Shown in pieces: positions 25,492 to 34,254 of a stretch of DNA of 64,000 bases. Numbering within the stretch: position 1 is the first letter of the stretch; each line of letters starts with the position of its first letter. The DNA lies in contig WIAG01000010.1 of the NCBI GenBank assembly GCA_014055495.1, positions 1 through 64,000 of the forward strand, in the 5' to 3' direction. A program made the translations under genes and the position numbers. The notes under the pieces are model-generated. The model did no database searches. It saw only the letters and a list, made by a program, of their open reading frames with translations, and was not told where the DNA came from. Source of the DNA: Nitrospira sp. CR1.2. Its GTDB lineage: Bacteria; Nitrospirota; Nitrospiria; Nitrospirales; Nitrospiraceae.

Positions 25492-25920
25492 ATGGGTGCG
25501 ATGTGGGGTAGAACGGTGCGGAGTGCGCAACGGATCCTGTTGGCGGCCGGGTTTGTGCTTGCGCTCTGTTCGCAGGGGGGTGCCCAGGCGGAGCAACGGA
25601 TCGAAGTGAGTATCAAGAATTTTGCGTTCGTGACCAAACAGGTCCCGCTCCGTTTGGGGGTGCCGACGGTGATCGCTATCACGAATGAAGATGAGGAGCG
25701 GCACGATTTCGGGTCCAGCATGTTTGACGGCATTCCGACACGTGTGACGTCGGGCGGGGTCGTTTCCTACGGGAAGGGTATCAGCGGGGTGTTCCTGGAT
25801 GCCAAAAAGGAGGCGGTGATCCGTTTTAACATGGAACGCCCCGGTCGCCATGAATTCCGCTGTTCGATTCATCAGCACATGAAGGGCGAACTGCTCCTCC
25901 TGAATGTGGAGGCGGTCTAA
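25492..25920 (+). CDS. Exported cupredoxin-like copper protein
   Basis: 142 aa. It has a signal peptide of about 33 residues ending near GGAQA, then a beta-sandwich. Candidate type 1 copper ligands are H71 (ERHDF), C124, H127 or H129 and M130 in CSIHQHMKG. AAGGAGG precedes the ATG. It sits between two universal stress protein genes, 3 bp before the second. An electron carrier or copper-binding role in the periplasm is likely. The ligand assignment is from the motif only. Confidence 0.75.
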   Translation: MGAMWGRTVRSAQRILLAAGFVLALCSQGGAQAEQRIEVSIKNFAFVTKQVPLRLGVPTVIAITNEDEERHDFGSSMFDGIPTRVTSGGVVSYGKGISGVFLDAKKEAVIRFNMERPGRHEFRCSIHQHMKGELLLLNVEAV

Positions 25921-25923
25921 CCC

Positions 25924-26865
25924 ATGACGGCCTTGATCAAGCGAGTCCTGTTCGCGACGGATTTTTCGGCTTGTGCCGACCGTGCCCTCGGTTATGCCCT
26001 GGCCTTGGCGAGGGTCTGGAAGGCGGAACTCACGGTGATGACCGTGCTCGAACTGTATCCGGGAATGGATCCGGACTATACCGTCAACAAGATGTACCTG
26101 GATCATTTGCGGGACGAAGCAAAACGCCAGCTGGCCTCTCTGGAGACCAGGGTCAAGGCGGCTGGTCACTCGATCACGACCCGCATCGAAACCGGTATCC
26201 CGAGCCAATGCGTGCAAGCCGTAGCGGAGGAGATTGGTGCCGACCTGCTGGTGGTCGGGACGCATGGGCGAACCGGGCTCGATCACGTGCTCGTGGGCAG
26301 CACGGCGGAGCGGGTGGTGCGCATCGCGCCTTGCCCGGTGCTCGCGGTGAAGGCCGACAAGGACGCGGCCCAGGCCGCTTCGGTTCCGACGATCAAGCGG
26401 ATCGTGGTTCCGATCGATCTCTCGACCTGTTCGCTGGATGCGCTGGAGTATGCCGTGCAGTTTGCGAGGCCGCTTGGGGCGTCCATTACGATTCTCCACG
26501 CCATGGAACCGGTCGCATACGGGTTGGATTTCAGTCTGACACACGCGAAGGAATGGAAGGAGCAGCGCGCCTATCTGGAAAAGCGGCTGACGGTGCTCAC
26601 CGCCTGTCTGACCGCCCTTGGCATTCAGACCGACCATGCGCTGAAACCGGGGTTGCCGGCCGACTCGATCACGTCGTACGTGACCGGGCAGGGGTACGAC
26701 CTGATGATTATGGGCACACACGGGAGGCGCGGTCTCTCCCATGTCCTGGTCGGGAGTATTGCCGGCGCGATGTTACGGCATGCGCCCTGTCCGGTCCTTA
26801 CCGTTCGCCGGCTCAAGGTCGGCCCGGAGTATCAACGTGTCGTTCCGCTGGGAGAGTCGTCATGA
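25924..26865 (+). CDS. Tandem universal stress protein
   Basis: 313 aa, two complete UspA domains. The ATP-binding signatures are VGTHGRTGLDHVLVGSTAE near 106-124 and MGTHGRRGLSHVLVGSIAG near 262-280. Both halves start with a strand ending in Asp (RVLFATDFS, RIVVPIDLS). The intact signatures suggest nucleotide binding, unlike the single-domain USP upstream. It is 3 bp from the cupredoxin gene, so co-translation is likely. Confidence 0.9.
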   Translation: MTALIKRVLFATDFSACADRALGYALALARVWKAELTVMTVLELYPGMDPDYTVNKMYLDHLRDEAKRQLASLETRVKAAGHSITTRIETGIPSQCVQAVAEEIGADLLVVGTHGRTGLDHVLVGSTAERVVRIAPCPVLAVKADKDAAQAASVPTIKRIVVPIDLSTCSLDALEYAVQFARPLGASITILHAMEPVAYGLDFSLTHAKEWKEQRAYLEKRLTVLTACLTALGIQTDHALKPGLPADSITSYVTGQGYDLMIMGTHGRRGLSHVLVGSIAGAMLRHAPCPVLTVRRLKVGPEYQRVVPLGESS

Positions 26866-26892
26866 CTCGGCCTGTCGTAAAGGAGTCCCCCC

Positions 26893-27117
26893 ATGAAACC
26901 CAATGTGAAGAAACGGTCAGCGGTGAAATCGAAGCCTGCAGCTGCGGCCCGGCCCGTCGGACCACCGATCGAGCTGCCAGACGGCATGTGGGAGCGGATT
27001 TCGCAAAAAGCCTACGAACTCTGGAAGGAGCGGGGCTACCGCGAAGGCTACGCCCTACAGGATTGGCTGGATGCGGAGGCGGCCGTCATGGAGGAAATTC
27101 ATGAAGCTCGCGAATGA
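26893..27117 (+). CDS. DUF2934-type small protein
   Basis: 74 aa. A basic, Lys/Pro-rich N-terminus (residues 1-25) is followed by the DUF2934 core: MWERISQKAYELWKERG, then DWLDAEAAV. AAAGGAG lies 8 bp upstream of the ATG. Its 3' end overlaps the next gene by 17 bp. The molecular function is not known. Confidence 0.75.
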   Translation: MKPNVKKRSAVKSKPAAAARPVGPPIELPDGMWERISQKAYELWKERGYREGYALQDWLDAEAAVMEEIHEARE

Positions 27118-28471
27118 GCGGGTTGCCGCGCGTTCGGTTCCGATCGTCAAGGAATTGGATGGTCTGTTGGCGCGGCTGGACCGCCTCTCCATGGCGCCGG
27201 GGTTCGAGCCGCAGCGCCGACTCGCTTTCATGCGCGCCTTGCAGGTCTATGCAGAGCTGGGGACTCAAACGCCCTTGTCGCCGTTACCGGAAGAGGTCGA
27301 GTTGGCCGATCTGTTGTTGTTCGCAGATTTTTATCCTGAAGATGGCCAATTGACGCTGATCGAGCAGCTGCGCGACGTCATCACCGAACATATCCCCGAC
27401 GAAGAGCGCGTCTGGCTCGACCCGCTCAAACATTCCTATATGGATCTGGTTGAGGTGCTGCCGAGTCAATCCGGGACCCCGCGGCGTCCATTGCGATCCA
27501 TCGGCAACGGGCGAGTCTATGAGATACCGGCCGAGAGCCTGGATCGCACCATCGAGTCGGGGCAGGTGCTGCTGACCCGCCTGATTCGCGAGCCCGGGGA
27601 TCCGGAAAGCCCTCTGGCGGTCCTGGCTGGCCCGCTCCTCCTGTTGTCGGCCCAGGATGCGCGGACGCTGTATGAGCAGACTGCGGACGAGCGCCGGGAG
27701 ATGGAGGTCGTCGGCGGCTCTTTCGAACTCGGGGACTGGCCGGAATTCGCGAAGCGGTTCGGCCACATGCTGCTGAGAAATTTTGCCCGGATGCGTTTCG
27801 CGGCGTTGGTCGAGGCGGTGAGCGAGATTCGCTATCGGACCCCGGATGGGCTGCCGCATCTCTATGTTATCGCGCTGTACGAACATCATGAATTCACCTT
27901 CATCGCCGGGGGAATGGTCGACCTGGAAGGGTGGGCGGAGGACGCGCCCCTGCCAGCGACGGAAACGACCGGTCCCAAGAAGCTTCGTCGGTTTGTTTCA
28001 CGCGCGAAGGGCGACGTCTCGGCAGCGGCGACTCAGGCACGGGCGACGGTCACGGCCACCGAGCTCTATGTAGAGTGCGACTCACGTGAGCGGTTGGACG
28101 GCATCAAACACAGTCTGGCGGCCACCTTCGGATTTTCGCTGCACTTCCGGGGAGAAATCGCCCAACCTCCGGTCCGCCAGGTGACGAAGGAGGAGTTGTC
28201 GAACGAAGAGCCGCTGACCGTGGTGGTGAGTCGCGAGGAGGACCGGGCGCTGCTGAACGGCTTCTTAGAAACGGTGTATCTCGAATGGGCGGATCGTGAA
28301 TCGCCGGTGCTCGGTGGTGAGACGCCTCGGCATGTCGCCAAGACGCCGGCTGGGCGAGCCAGGGTCGCTGAGCTGATCGATGAGATGGAACGGTGCGATA
28401 TCGGGGTGTTGCGCAACGGGGTGGCGGCGTTTGACTACAGCAAGCTGCGAGCGCACGTGGGACTTTGTTAG
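27101..28471 (+). CDS. Uncharacterised 456-aa cytoplasmic protein
   Basis: No family recognised. The ATG at 27101 follows GGAGGA with 5-6 bp spacing and overlaps the DUF2934 gene. The protein has no signal or membrane segment. The first 120 residues are Leu-rich helices, 190-300 is a mixed alpha/beta part and 320-380 a second one. Two hydrophobic acidic patches (LPEEVELADLLLFADFYPEDGQ, YVECDSRERLDG) recur in helix-strand style. It ends the sigma-54 type stress operon and is followed by the intergenic repeat before fdsG. Confidence 0.6.
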   Translation: MKLANERVAARSVPIVKELDGLLARLDRLSMAPGFEPQRRLAFMRALQVYAELGTQTPLSPLPEEVELADLLLFADFYPEDGQLTLIEQLRDVITEHIPDEERVWLDPLKHSYMDLVEVLPSQSGTPRRPLRSIGNGRVYEIPAESLDRTIESGQVLLTRLIREPGDPESPLAVLAGPLLLLSAQDARTLYEQTADERREMEVVGGSFELGDWPEFAKRFGHMLLRNFARMRFAALVEAVSEIRYRTPDGLPHLYVIALYEHHEFTFIAGGMVDLEGWAEDAPLPATETTGPKKLRRFVSRAKGDVSAAATQARATVTATELYVECDSRERLDGIKHSLAATFGFSLHFRGEIAQPPVRQVTKEELSNEEPLTVVVSREEDRALLNGFLETVYLEWADRESPVLGGETPRHVAKTPAGRARVAELIDEMERCDIGVLRNGVAAFDYSKLRAHVGLC

Positions 28472-28478
28472 TGCGAGC

Positions 28479-28552
28479 CGTGAAGCGTATGTCGTGAAGC
28501 GTGAAGCGCTCGGGTAGTTGGCGAGATACGAACGACGAGATACGAGATACGG
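28479..28552. repeat. GTGAAACG / CGAACGACGAGA intergenic repeat, copy before fdsG
   Basis: GTGAAGCG units (three, tandem) are followed after 16 bp by GCGAGATACGAACGACGAGA and a further GATACGAGATACG. It ends 8 bp before the fdsG ATG and occupies the place where a ribosome site would be. Confidence 0.55.
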
Positions 28553-28559
28553 TTTCTCA

Positions 28560-29009
28560 ATGCATGAACAGGTGAAAAACATCCTGAACCAGGTGCGGGG
28601 CGAACCGCCTAACATTTTGCAATCCCTCCTCGCCCTGCAGGGAGAGCTTGGACATGTGTCGGCCGACATGGTGCCGGTCATCGCGAAAAGTCTTGGTGTC
28701 ACCACTGCTGAGGTGGCAGGAGTTCTGTCGTATTACCCGGATCTGCGCCCCTCGGCACCCGGGCGACACGTGATTCGGGTTTGTATGGGGGAGTCCTGCT
28801 ACGCCAACGGCTGCGGGCGGGTGCTGCGCGAATTGCAGGAACGTTTACGGGCCGATATCCATGAGACGATGCCGGGAGGACGGTTCACGCTCGATACGAT
28901 GTCCTGTGCGGGGAATTGCGCGGTGTCCCCCACAGTCATCATCGACGATGATCTATACGGTCGCGTCCTGCCGTCGCAGTTGGACGGCATGTTGGAGCGG
29001 TACAGGTAG
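28560..29009 (+). CDS. fdsG: NAD-dependent formate dehydrogenase gamma subunit (NuoE-like)
   Basis: 149 aa from the ATG at 28560. It is a thioredoxin-fold [2Fe-2S] protein with Cys ligands in CMGESC (C-x4-C) and CAGNC (C-x3-C). It passes electrons between the FMN and iron-sulfur chain of the FdsB subunit. It heads fdsG-fdsB-fdsA, the usual gene order of soluble FDH. No Shine-Dalgarno is visible because the intergenic repeat abuts the start. Upstream in-frame TTG at 28518 lies within the repeat and is unlikely. Confidence 0.88.
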   Translation: MHEQVKNILNQVRGEPPNILQSLLALQGELGHVSADMVPVIAKSLGVTTAEVAGVLSYYPDLRPSAPGRHVIRVCMGESCYANGCGRVLRELQERLRADIHETMPGGRFTLDTMSCAGNCAVSPTVIIDDDLYGRVLPSQLDGMLERYR

Positions 29010-29100
29010 TCGAGGTCGCCGGGCGTACGGCCGGTGCGGGGCTTCAGGTCCGCAGGCAGGGTTCATCGTTTCCCATTGTCCGGATAATCTGCTGAGAACC

Positions 29101-30591
29101 ATGGTCACAAGGCTCTACCTTTCCAACGATACCTCAGCCCGCGCTGCCGGTGCCGCTGCGCTGGCCGAGGCCTGGTCCGATCGTGCCGATGTCCAGCTGA
29201 TCCGGACGTCGTCGCGTGGGGCCTTCTACCTTGAACCGATGGTGGAGCGTGACGGTCCGGACGGAAGGATCGCCTGGTTCAATGTCTCTCCTCAGGACTT
29301 ACCCGCCATTCTGTCCGGTACGGGTGGAACAGCCGTGCACACGATCCCCTTCCTTGCCCAGCAGGTGAGATATACGTTTGCCAACTTCGGTGAGACTGAA
29401 CCCCTGTCCCTGGATGAATACCAGGCTCGCGGTGGATTGTCCGGGTTGGAAGCGGCGTTTCGCCTGACGCCCGATGCCATTATTGAGGAGCTTCGGGTGT
29501 CGCAGTTGCGCGGGCGAGGCGGCGCGGCATTTCCGGTCTGGAACAAGTGGAAGGTCGCTCAGCAGGCGAAGGGAGCGCAGAAATATGTGGTGGCCAACTC
29601 GGACGAAGGTGATGCCGGAACCTACTGCGACCGGATGATTCTGGAAGGTGATTCGTTCCGTCTGCTGGAAGGGATGTTGATCTGCGCCCGCGCCATCGGG
29701 GCTGGCCGGGGCTACGTGTATTGCCGACAAGAATATCCTGCCGCGTCGGCGACGTTGCGCGCCGCCATTCACAAGGCCGATGAGGCGGAGTTGCTGGAAT
29801 TGAACGGGGAACCGTTTCCCATCGAAGTGATCGAGGGCGCGGGTTCTTACGTGTGCGGAGAAGAGACGGCGCTGCTCGAATCGCTTGAAGGGAAGCGAGG
29901 GGTGGTTCGCGCGAGGCCGCCCTATCCCGCCCAATCCGGGTTGTACGGTTGTCCTACGATCGTCAGCAACGTGCTGACCTTCGCGACGATCCCACAGATT
30001 CTGTCACGGGGCGGATCCTGGCATGCCTCTCTGGGAACCGAACAATCGCGCGGGACCATTGTGTTGCAGCTGGGCGGACGTGTGAAACATCCGGGTCTGG
30101 TAGAGGTACCGTTCGGCCTGAGTCTCCACCAGGTGTTGGAGCAGTTCGGTGGGGGGATGGCACCAGGGTCACGGTTCAAGGCCGTGCAAGTCGGCGGGCC
30201 ACTGGGCAGTCTCTTTCCGACGACCGGACTCGAGTTGCCGATTTGTTACGATGCGTTTGCCAAGGCCGGCGCGGTGCTGGGACACGGCGGCATCGTGGTC
30301 TACGACCATGAGACCGATATGGTGGATCTGGCGCGGCATTTTATGGCCTTCACCGCGGATGAGTCTTGCGGTAAATGCACACCGTGCCGCATTGGCTCGG
30401 TGCGCGGACGCGAGATTCTTGAACGAATCCAGGCGGGCAGCGGCACGATGGATGACCTCCGGCTGCTGGACGATCTTGGCGAAACCATGAAACTTGCCAG
30501 TCTCTGTGCATTGGGCGGACGAGCGCCGTATCCGGTGCTCACGGCCATCGAACATTTTCCTGCCGAGTTCCGATCCAAGCTGAGGGCGTAA
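29101..30591 (+). CDS. fdsB: NAD-dependent formate dehydrogenase beta subunit (NuoF-like)
   Basis: 496 aa from the ATG at 29101; the frame is open upstream into fdsG but without homology. An N-terminal region (1-100) of the FdsB type precedes the NuoF core. RGRGGAAFPVWNKW at 137-150 binds FMN and VVANSDEGDAGT near 163-174 binds NADH. A CGKCTPC stretch near 420 plus a later Cys (SLCALGG) hold the [4Fe-4S] N3-type cluster. It reduces NAD with electrons from formate. Confidence 0.9.
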   Translation: MVTRLYLSNDTSARAAGAAALAEAWSDRADVQLIRTSSRGAFYLEPMVERDGPDGRIAWFNVSPQDLPAILSGTGGTAVHTIPFLAQQVRYTFANFGETEPLSLDEYQARGGLSGLEAAFRLTPDAIIEELRVSQLRGRGGAAFPVWNKWKVAQQAKGAQKYVVANSDEGDAGTYCDRMILEGDSFRLLEGMLICARAIGAGRGYVYCRQEYPAASATLRAAIHKADEAELLELNGEPFPIEVIEGAGSYVCGEETALLESLEGKRGVVRARPPYPAQSGLYGCPTIVSNVLTFATIPQILSRGGSWHASLGTEQSRGTIVLQLGGRVKHPGLVEVPFGLSLHQVLEQFGGGMAPGSRFKAVQVGGPLGSLFPTTGLELPICYDAFAKAGAVLGHGGIVVYDHETDMVDLARHFMAFTADESCGKCTPCRIGSVRGREILERIQAGSGTMDDLRLLDDLGETMKLASLCALGGRAPYPVLTAIEHFPAEFRSKLRA

Positions 30592-30596
30592 ATCGT

Positions 30597-30665
30597 CAGG
30601 CGTCAAACGGGACATGTGAAACGTGAAACGTAGGGCGGACCACGAGAGACGAACGACGAGAGGCG
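30597..30665. repeat. GTGAAACG / CGAACGACGAGA intergenic repeat, copy before fdsA
   Basis: ATGTGAAACGTGAAACGTAG is followed by CACGAGAGACGAACGACGAG. It fills the spacer between fdsB and fdsA and ends about 10 bp before the GTG start. Confidence 0.55.
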
Positions 30666-30675
30666 GAGCCCCCAA

Positions 30676-33399
30676 GTGAAGCTGGAAATAAACGGACGAT
30701 CGGTGGACGCGTTGCCGGGAGATACGATTTACGTTGCTGCAAAGAAGGCGGGTATCGTCATTCCGGCACTCTGCACCTCGGACCATCTGGCGCCCTTCGG
30801 ATCCTGCCGTCTCTGTCTGTGCGAGGTCGATGGCCAACAAGGTACTCCTGCCTCCTGCACCACGCCGGTGCGCGACGGCATGGTCGTTCATACCGAGAGC
30901 GAACGAGTGCGACGTCTCCGGAAACACCTCGTCGAGCTGTATCTGTCGGAACAACCGCCGGGAGATCGGGTGCCGGAGCCGTTGCATCGGCTGGCGCATT
31001 CGCTGGACCTCCGGCACATCCGGTATCCGCAGCCCGCCACCAGAATCGACACCGTCGATCGATCGAATCCGTTTTTCGTCTTCGACAATACCGTCTGTAT
31101 TTCCTGCGCCCGCTGCGTCCGGGCCTGCGATGACATTCAAGGCACGCATGCGCTGACCATGCTCCACCGGGGATTTGCGAGCAGGCCGGCGGCGGGTGGA
31201 TCTGCATTGATGGGTGAGTCGGCCGGATTTGCCTCGTCGAACTGTGTGTCCTGTGGGGCCTGCGTGAAGGAATGTCCGACGGGGGCCTTGATTGAGAAGA
31301 CGGTGATGGATGAGGGTGTGCCGGGACATTCTGTCCGTACTACCTGCGCCTATTGCGGGGTGGGCTGCACCTTTGAGGCTGGTGTACGGGACGATCGAGT
31401 GGTTCGAATGGTGCCGGCGGATGACGGCCCTTCGAATCAGGGCCATGCCTGCATGAAAGGGCGATTCGGCTGGACTTACAACTATGCCCCTGACCGGCTG
31501 CGCACGCCTCTTTTACGACAGGGGCGGGACTGGGTCGAAATATCCTGGTCCGCGGCCCTCGATCGCATTGCCGAGGAGTGGACCCGCATCAAAGACACCC
31601 ACGGTCCGGACGCGCTCGCCACGATTTCCTCCAGCCGCGGCACGAACGAAGAGAATTATCTGTTCGGCAAGTTCATGCGTTGCGTGATGGGCAGCAACCA
31701 CATCGATAACTGTGCACGGGTCTGTCACAGCGCGACCGTGACCGGGATGATGGAAACGCTCGGCGCCTCGGCGGCGACCAACTCCATCCAGGACCTGGAT
31801 CTGGCGAAGTTGATTCTGGTGGCGGGCGCCAATCCCACCGAATCGCATCCGGTGGTGGGCGCGCGCATCAAACGGGCCGTGCGCCGCGGCGTGCCGTTGA
31901 TCGTCATCGATCCCCGCCGAACGGAATTGGCACGCCTGGCGGATCTCCATCTGCAATTGCATCCGGGGACCAACGTGGCTCTGTTGAACGGCATGGGCCA
32001 TGTCATCGCCAAGGAGCAGCTGACCGATGCGGCGTTCGTGAGAAACCGGACGCAAGGATTCGACGAGTGGCTGGCTCTGGTGGCTGGTTGTACACCTGAG
32101 GCGACGTCGACTGTGACCGGCGTACCGGTACCTCTCATCATCGAAGCCGCGCGGCTCTATGCGAAGAGCGGGGGAGCGATGGCCGTGCATGGGCTGGGCA
32201 TGACGGAACATCGGTGGGGCAGCCACGGCGTGATGGCCCTTGTGAATCTGGCGCTGGCCACGGGCAACATCGGGAAACCCGGCACCGGGATCAATCCGTT
32301 GCGTGGCCAGAACAATGTGCAGGGGGCGTCGGATGTCGGCTGCCTGCCGACCTTCTTCGCCGGCTATCAGCCTCTCACCGATTCGACGTTGGCCGCGGCA
32401 CACCTTGCCGTCACCGGGCGGCCGTTGCCGACGGCGCGCGGCATGAAAACGCCCGATATGTGGGACGCGGCGCTGGCGGGCAGGCTCAAAACACTTTGGA
32501 TCATCGGGTATGACGTGGCGCAGACCGATCCGAATCTCAAAAAAGTACATGCAGCGCTGAAGAGTCTTGATTTCCTGATCGTCCAGGATCTGTTTCTCAG
32601 CGAGACGGCCAAGCTGGCGCATCTCGTCATTCCCGGCGCGTCGTTCCTCGAAAAGGACGGCACGTTTACGAATCTGGAGCGTCGCATCCAGCGTATTAGA
32701 AAAGCCGTGGAGCCGCCGAATGGAGTGCTGCCGGACTGGCAGGTGGTCTGCGAAGTGTCCGCGCGAATGGGATACCCGATGCAGTATTCCCATCCGTCGG
32801 CGATCATGGATGAGATTGCGCAACTGGCGCCGCTGTTTGCCGGCGTCACGTACGATCGGCTCGATCGCCCGGAAGGATTGCAATGGCCCGTGCCCTCGAA
32901 AGACCATCCAGGTACCTCCTTGATGCACGAACAGTCGTTTCCCAAAGGGAAGGCGCAGTTTGTCCCGGTGGAGTATCTGCCGCCGGGAGAGCGCCCGAAC
33001 GACACCTACCCGCTGGTGCTGATCACCGGGAGAATCCTGCAGCATTACAACTGCGGTGCGCAGACCAGGCGAACCGACATCATGCAGGTGGTCGATACCG
33101 ATGTGTTGGAAATTCATGCCTGCGACGCGTCTAGGTTGGATCTCCGTGACGGCGACCTGGTTCGGCTGATCAGCGCGCGCGGGGAGGCGCGGTTGCCTGT
33201 GGTGGTGAGCGACCGTGTTCAGCCGGGCGAGCTCTTTACGAGTTTTCACTTCCCCGACACGGATCTGAACGTGCTGCTGTCGTCCAGCGCCGATGAAAGC
33301 TCCAAGTGCCCCGAGTACAAAGTGTCAACCGTACGGCTTGAGAAAGTCACACAAACTGCCGTGCCGACTCCCCCCATGCAGGTGATGTTGATCACGTGA
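30676..33399 (+). CDS. fdsA: NAD-dependent formate dehydrogenase alpha subunit (molybdopterin/tungstopterin)
   Basis: 907 aa, GTG start with GGAG 8 bp upstream. It oxidises formate to CO2 at a bis-MGD site. The N-terminal [2Fe-2S] ligands are C33, C44, C47 and C61. Two ferredoxin-type [4Fe-4S] sites are at C141/144/147/151 and C190/193/196/200. The catalytic domain has C224, C227, C231 and C259 for its [4Fe-4S], and the metal ligand is C350 (RVCHSATV), a Cys and not selenocysteine. The His-Cys3 cluster motif expected near residues 92-108 in FdsA/NuoG is missing: the stretch reads SEQPPGDRVPEPLHR. The C-terminal dinucleotide-binding domain is complete. Confidence 0.93.
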   Translation: MKLEINGRSVDALPGDTIYVAAKKAGIVIPALCTSDHLAPFGSCRLCLCEVDGQQGTPASCTTPVRDGMVVHTESERVRRLRKHLVELYLSEQPPGDRVPEPLHRLAHSLDLRHIRYPQPATRIDTVDRSNPFFVFDNTVCISCARCVRACDDIQGTHALTMLHRGFASRPAAGGSALMGESAGFASSNCVSCGACVKECPTGALIEKTVMDEGVPGHSVRTTCAYCGVGCTFEAGVRDDRVVRMVPADDGPSNQGHACMKGRFGWTYNYAPDRLRTPLLRQGRDWVEISWSAALDRIAEEWTRIKDTHGPDALATISSSRGTNEENYLFGKFMRCVMGSNHIDNCARVCHSATVTGMMETLGASAATNSIQDLDLAKLILVAGANPTESHPVVGARIKRAVRRGVPLIVIDPRRTELARLADLHLQLHPGTNVALLNGMGHVIAKEQLTDAAFVRNRTQGFDEWLALVAGCTPEATSTVTGVPVPLIIEAARLYAKSGGAMAVHGLGMTEHRWGSHGVMALVNLALATGNIGKPGTGINPLRGQNNVQGASDVGCLPTFFAGYQPLTDSTLAAAHLAVTGRPLPTARGMKTPDMWDAALAGRLKTLWIIGYDVAQTDPNLKKVHAALKSLDFLIVQDLFLSETAKLAHLVIPGASFLEKDGTFTNLERRIQRIRKAVEPPNGVLPDWQVVCEVSARMGYPMQYSHPSAIMDEIAQLAPLFAGVTYDRLDRPEGLQWPVPSKDHPGTSLMHEQSFPKGKAQFVPVEYLPPGERPNDTYPLVLITGRILQHYNCGAQTRRTDIMQVVDTDVLEIHACDASRLDLRDGDLVRLISARGEARLPVVVSDRVQPGELFTSFHFPDTDLNVLLSSSADESSKCPEYKVSTVRLEKVTQTAVPTPPMQVMLIT

Positions 33400-34241
33400 C
33401 GACTGAGCCTGCCATTCCCGCGCCCGGGTCCGTCGCCGATGCCTATCCGCCGCCGGAGATCGCGGCGCGCGTGTGCAAGGTCGGCCTGGCCAAGGTGAAC
33501 ACCGCGGTGCCGACGATGGTGGCGCTGGCCGTGCTGGCCGGCGCGTTCATTTCGTTGGGTGCTTTGTTTTACACCGTCACGATCACGGTGGGGAACGAGG
33601 GCCCGACCTTGCCATTCGGGTTGTTGCGCCTGGTCGGGGGGATGGCTTTCAGCTTGGGACTGATCCTGGTGGTGGTCGGCGGCGCGGAACTCTTTACGGG
33701 AAACAATTTGATTGCGATGGCGTGGGCGACCGGATGCGTGCAAACGCGACAGGTCGTGCGCAACTGGTTATGGGTCTATCTCGGGAATTTGCTCGGGGCC
33801 GTCGGAACGGCGGCGCTGGTGCTGCTCGCCGGAGTGCAGACATTAGGGGATGGGGCGGTCGGCGACACGATGCTGCGCATCGCGCGCGGCAAGATCGCCC
33901 TCGATCCGCTGTCCGCGCTCGCCCGGGGTATTCTCTGCAACGTGCTGGTATGCCTGGCGGTCTGGCTCTGTATGGGCGCGCGGACCGTGGCGGATAAAAT
34001 TCTCGCCGTCCTCTTTCCGATCAGCGCGTTCGTCGCCTGCGGATTTGAGCACTCCGTGGCGAATATGTTTTTCCTGCCGTTAGGCCTGGTCCTGACGGCG
34101 GGCGGCGCTGCGTCCTTCTCCATCGTGGATGCGGTGAGCAACCTTGCCCTGGTCACCCTCGGCAACATCATCGGCGGGACGGTATTGGTGGCGCTGGTCT
34201 ATTGGTTCATTTATCTGCGAGCTGAGACCCACGCACGATAG
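33396..34241 (+). CDS. Formate/nitrite transporter family channel
   Basis: 281 aa, GTG start overlapping the fdsA stop by 4 bp (GTGA). Six hydrophobic segments are visible. The FNT motifs are GGAELFTGNN (residues 90-99) and FEHSVANM (about 210-217), whose His corresponds to the gating His of FocA. The coupling to fdsA points to formate as substrate, though nitrite cannot be excluded by sequence in this family. Confidence 0.9.
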   Translation: MTTEPAIPAPGSVADAYPPPEIAARVCKVGLAKVNTAVPTMVALAVLAGAFISLGALFYTVTITVGNEGPTLPFGLLRLVGGMAFSLGLILVVVGGAELFTGNNLIAMAWATGCVQTRQVVRNWLWVYLGNLLGAVGTAALVLLAGVQTLGDGAVGDTMLRIARGKIALDPLSALARGILCNVLVCLAVWLCMGARTVADKILAVLFPISAFVACGFEHSVANMFFLPLGLVLTAGGAASFSIVDAVSNLALVTLGNIIGGTVLVALVYWFIYLRAETHAR

Positions 34242-34254
34242 TCCTCGCCTCGGA

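Noticed and set aside
28479-28552. CRISPR array
   Set aside because: The repeated units are only 7-12 bp, tandem and without unique spacers of constant length.
31720-31740. Selenocysteine in FdsA
   Set aside because: The metal-ligand codon is TGT (Cys350) in frame; no UGA is read through.
31513-33249. 578-aa minus-strand open frame
   Set aside because: It lies opposite fdsA, whose motifs are beyond doubt. Long antisense frames are common in GC-rich DNA, and its translation is Arg/His-rich with no domain.
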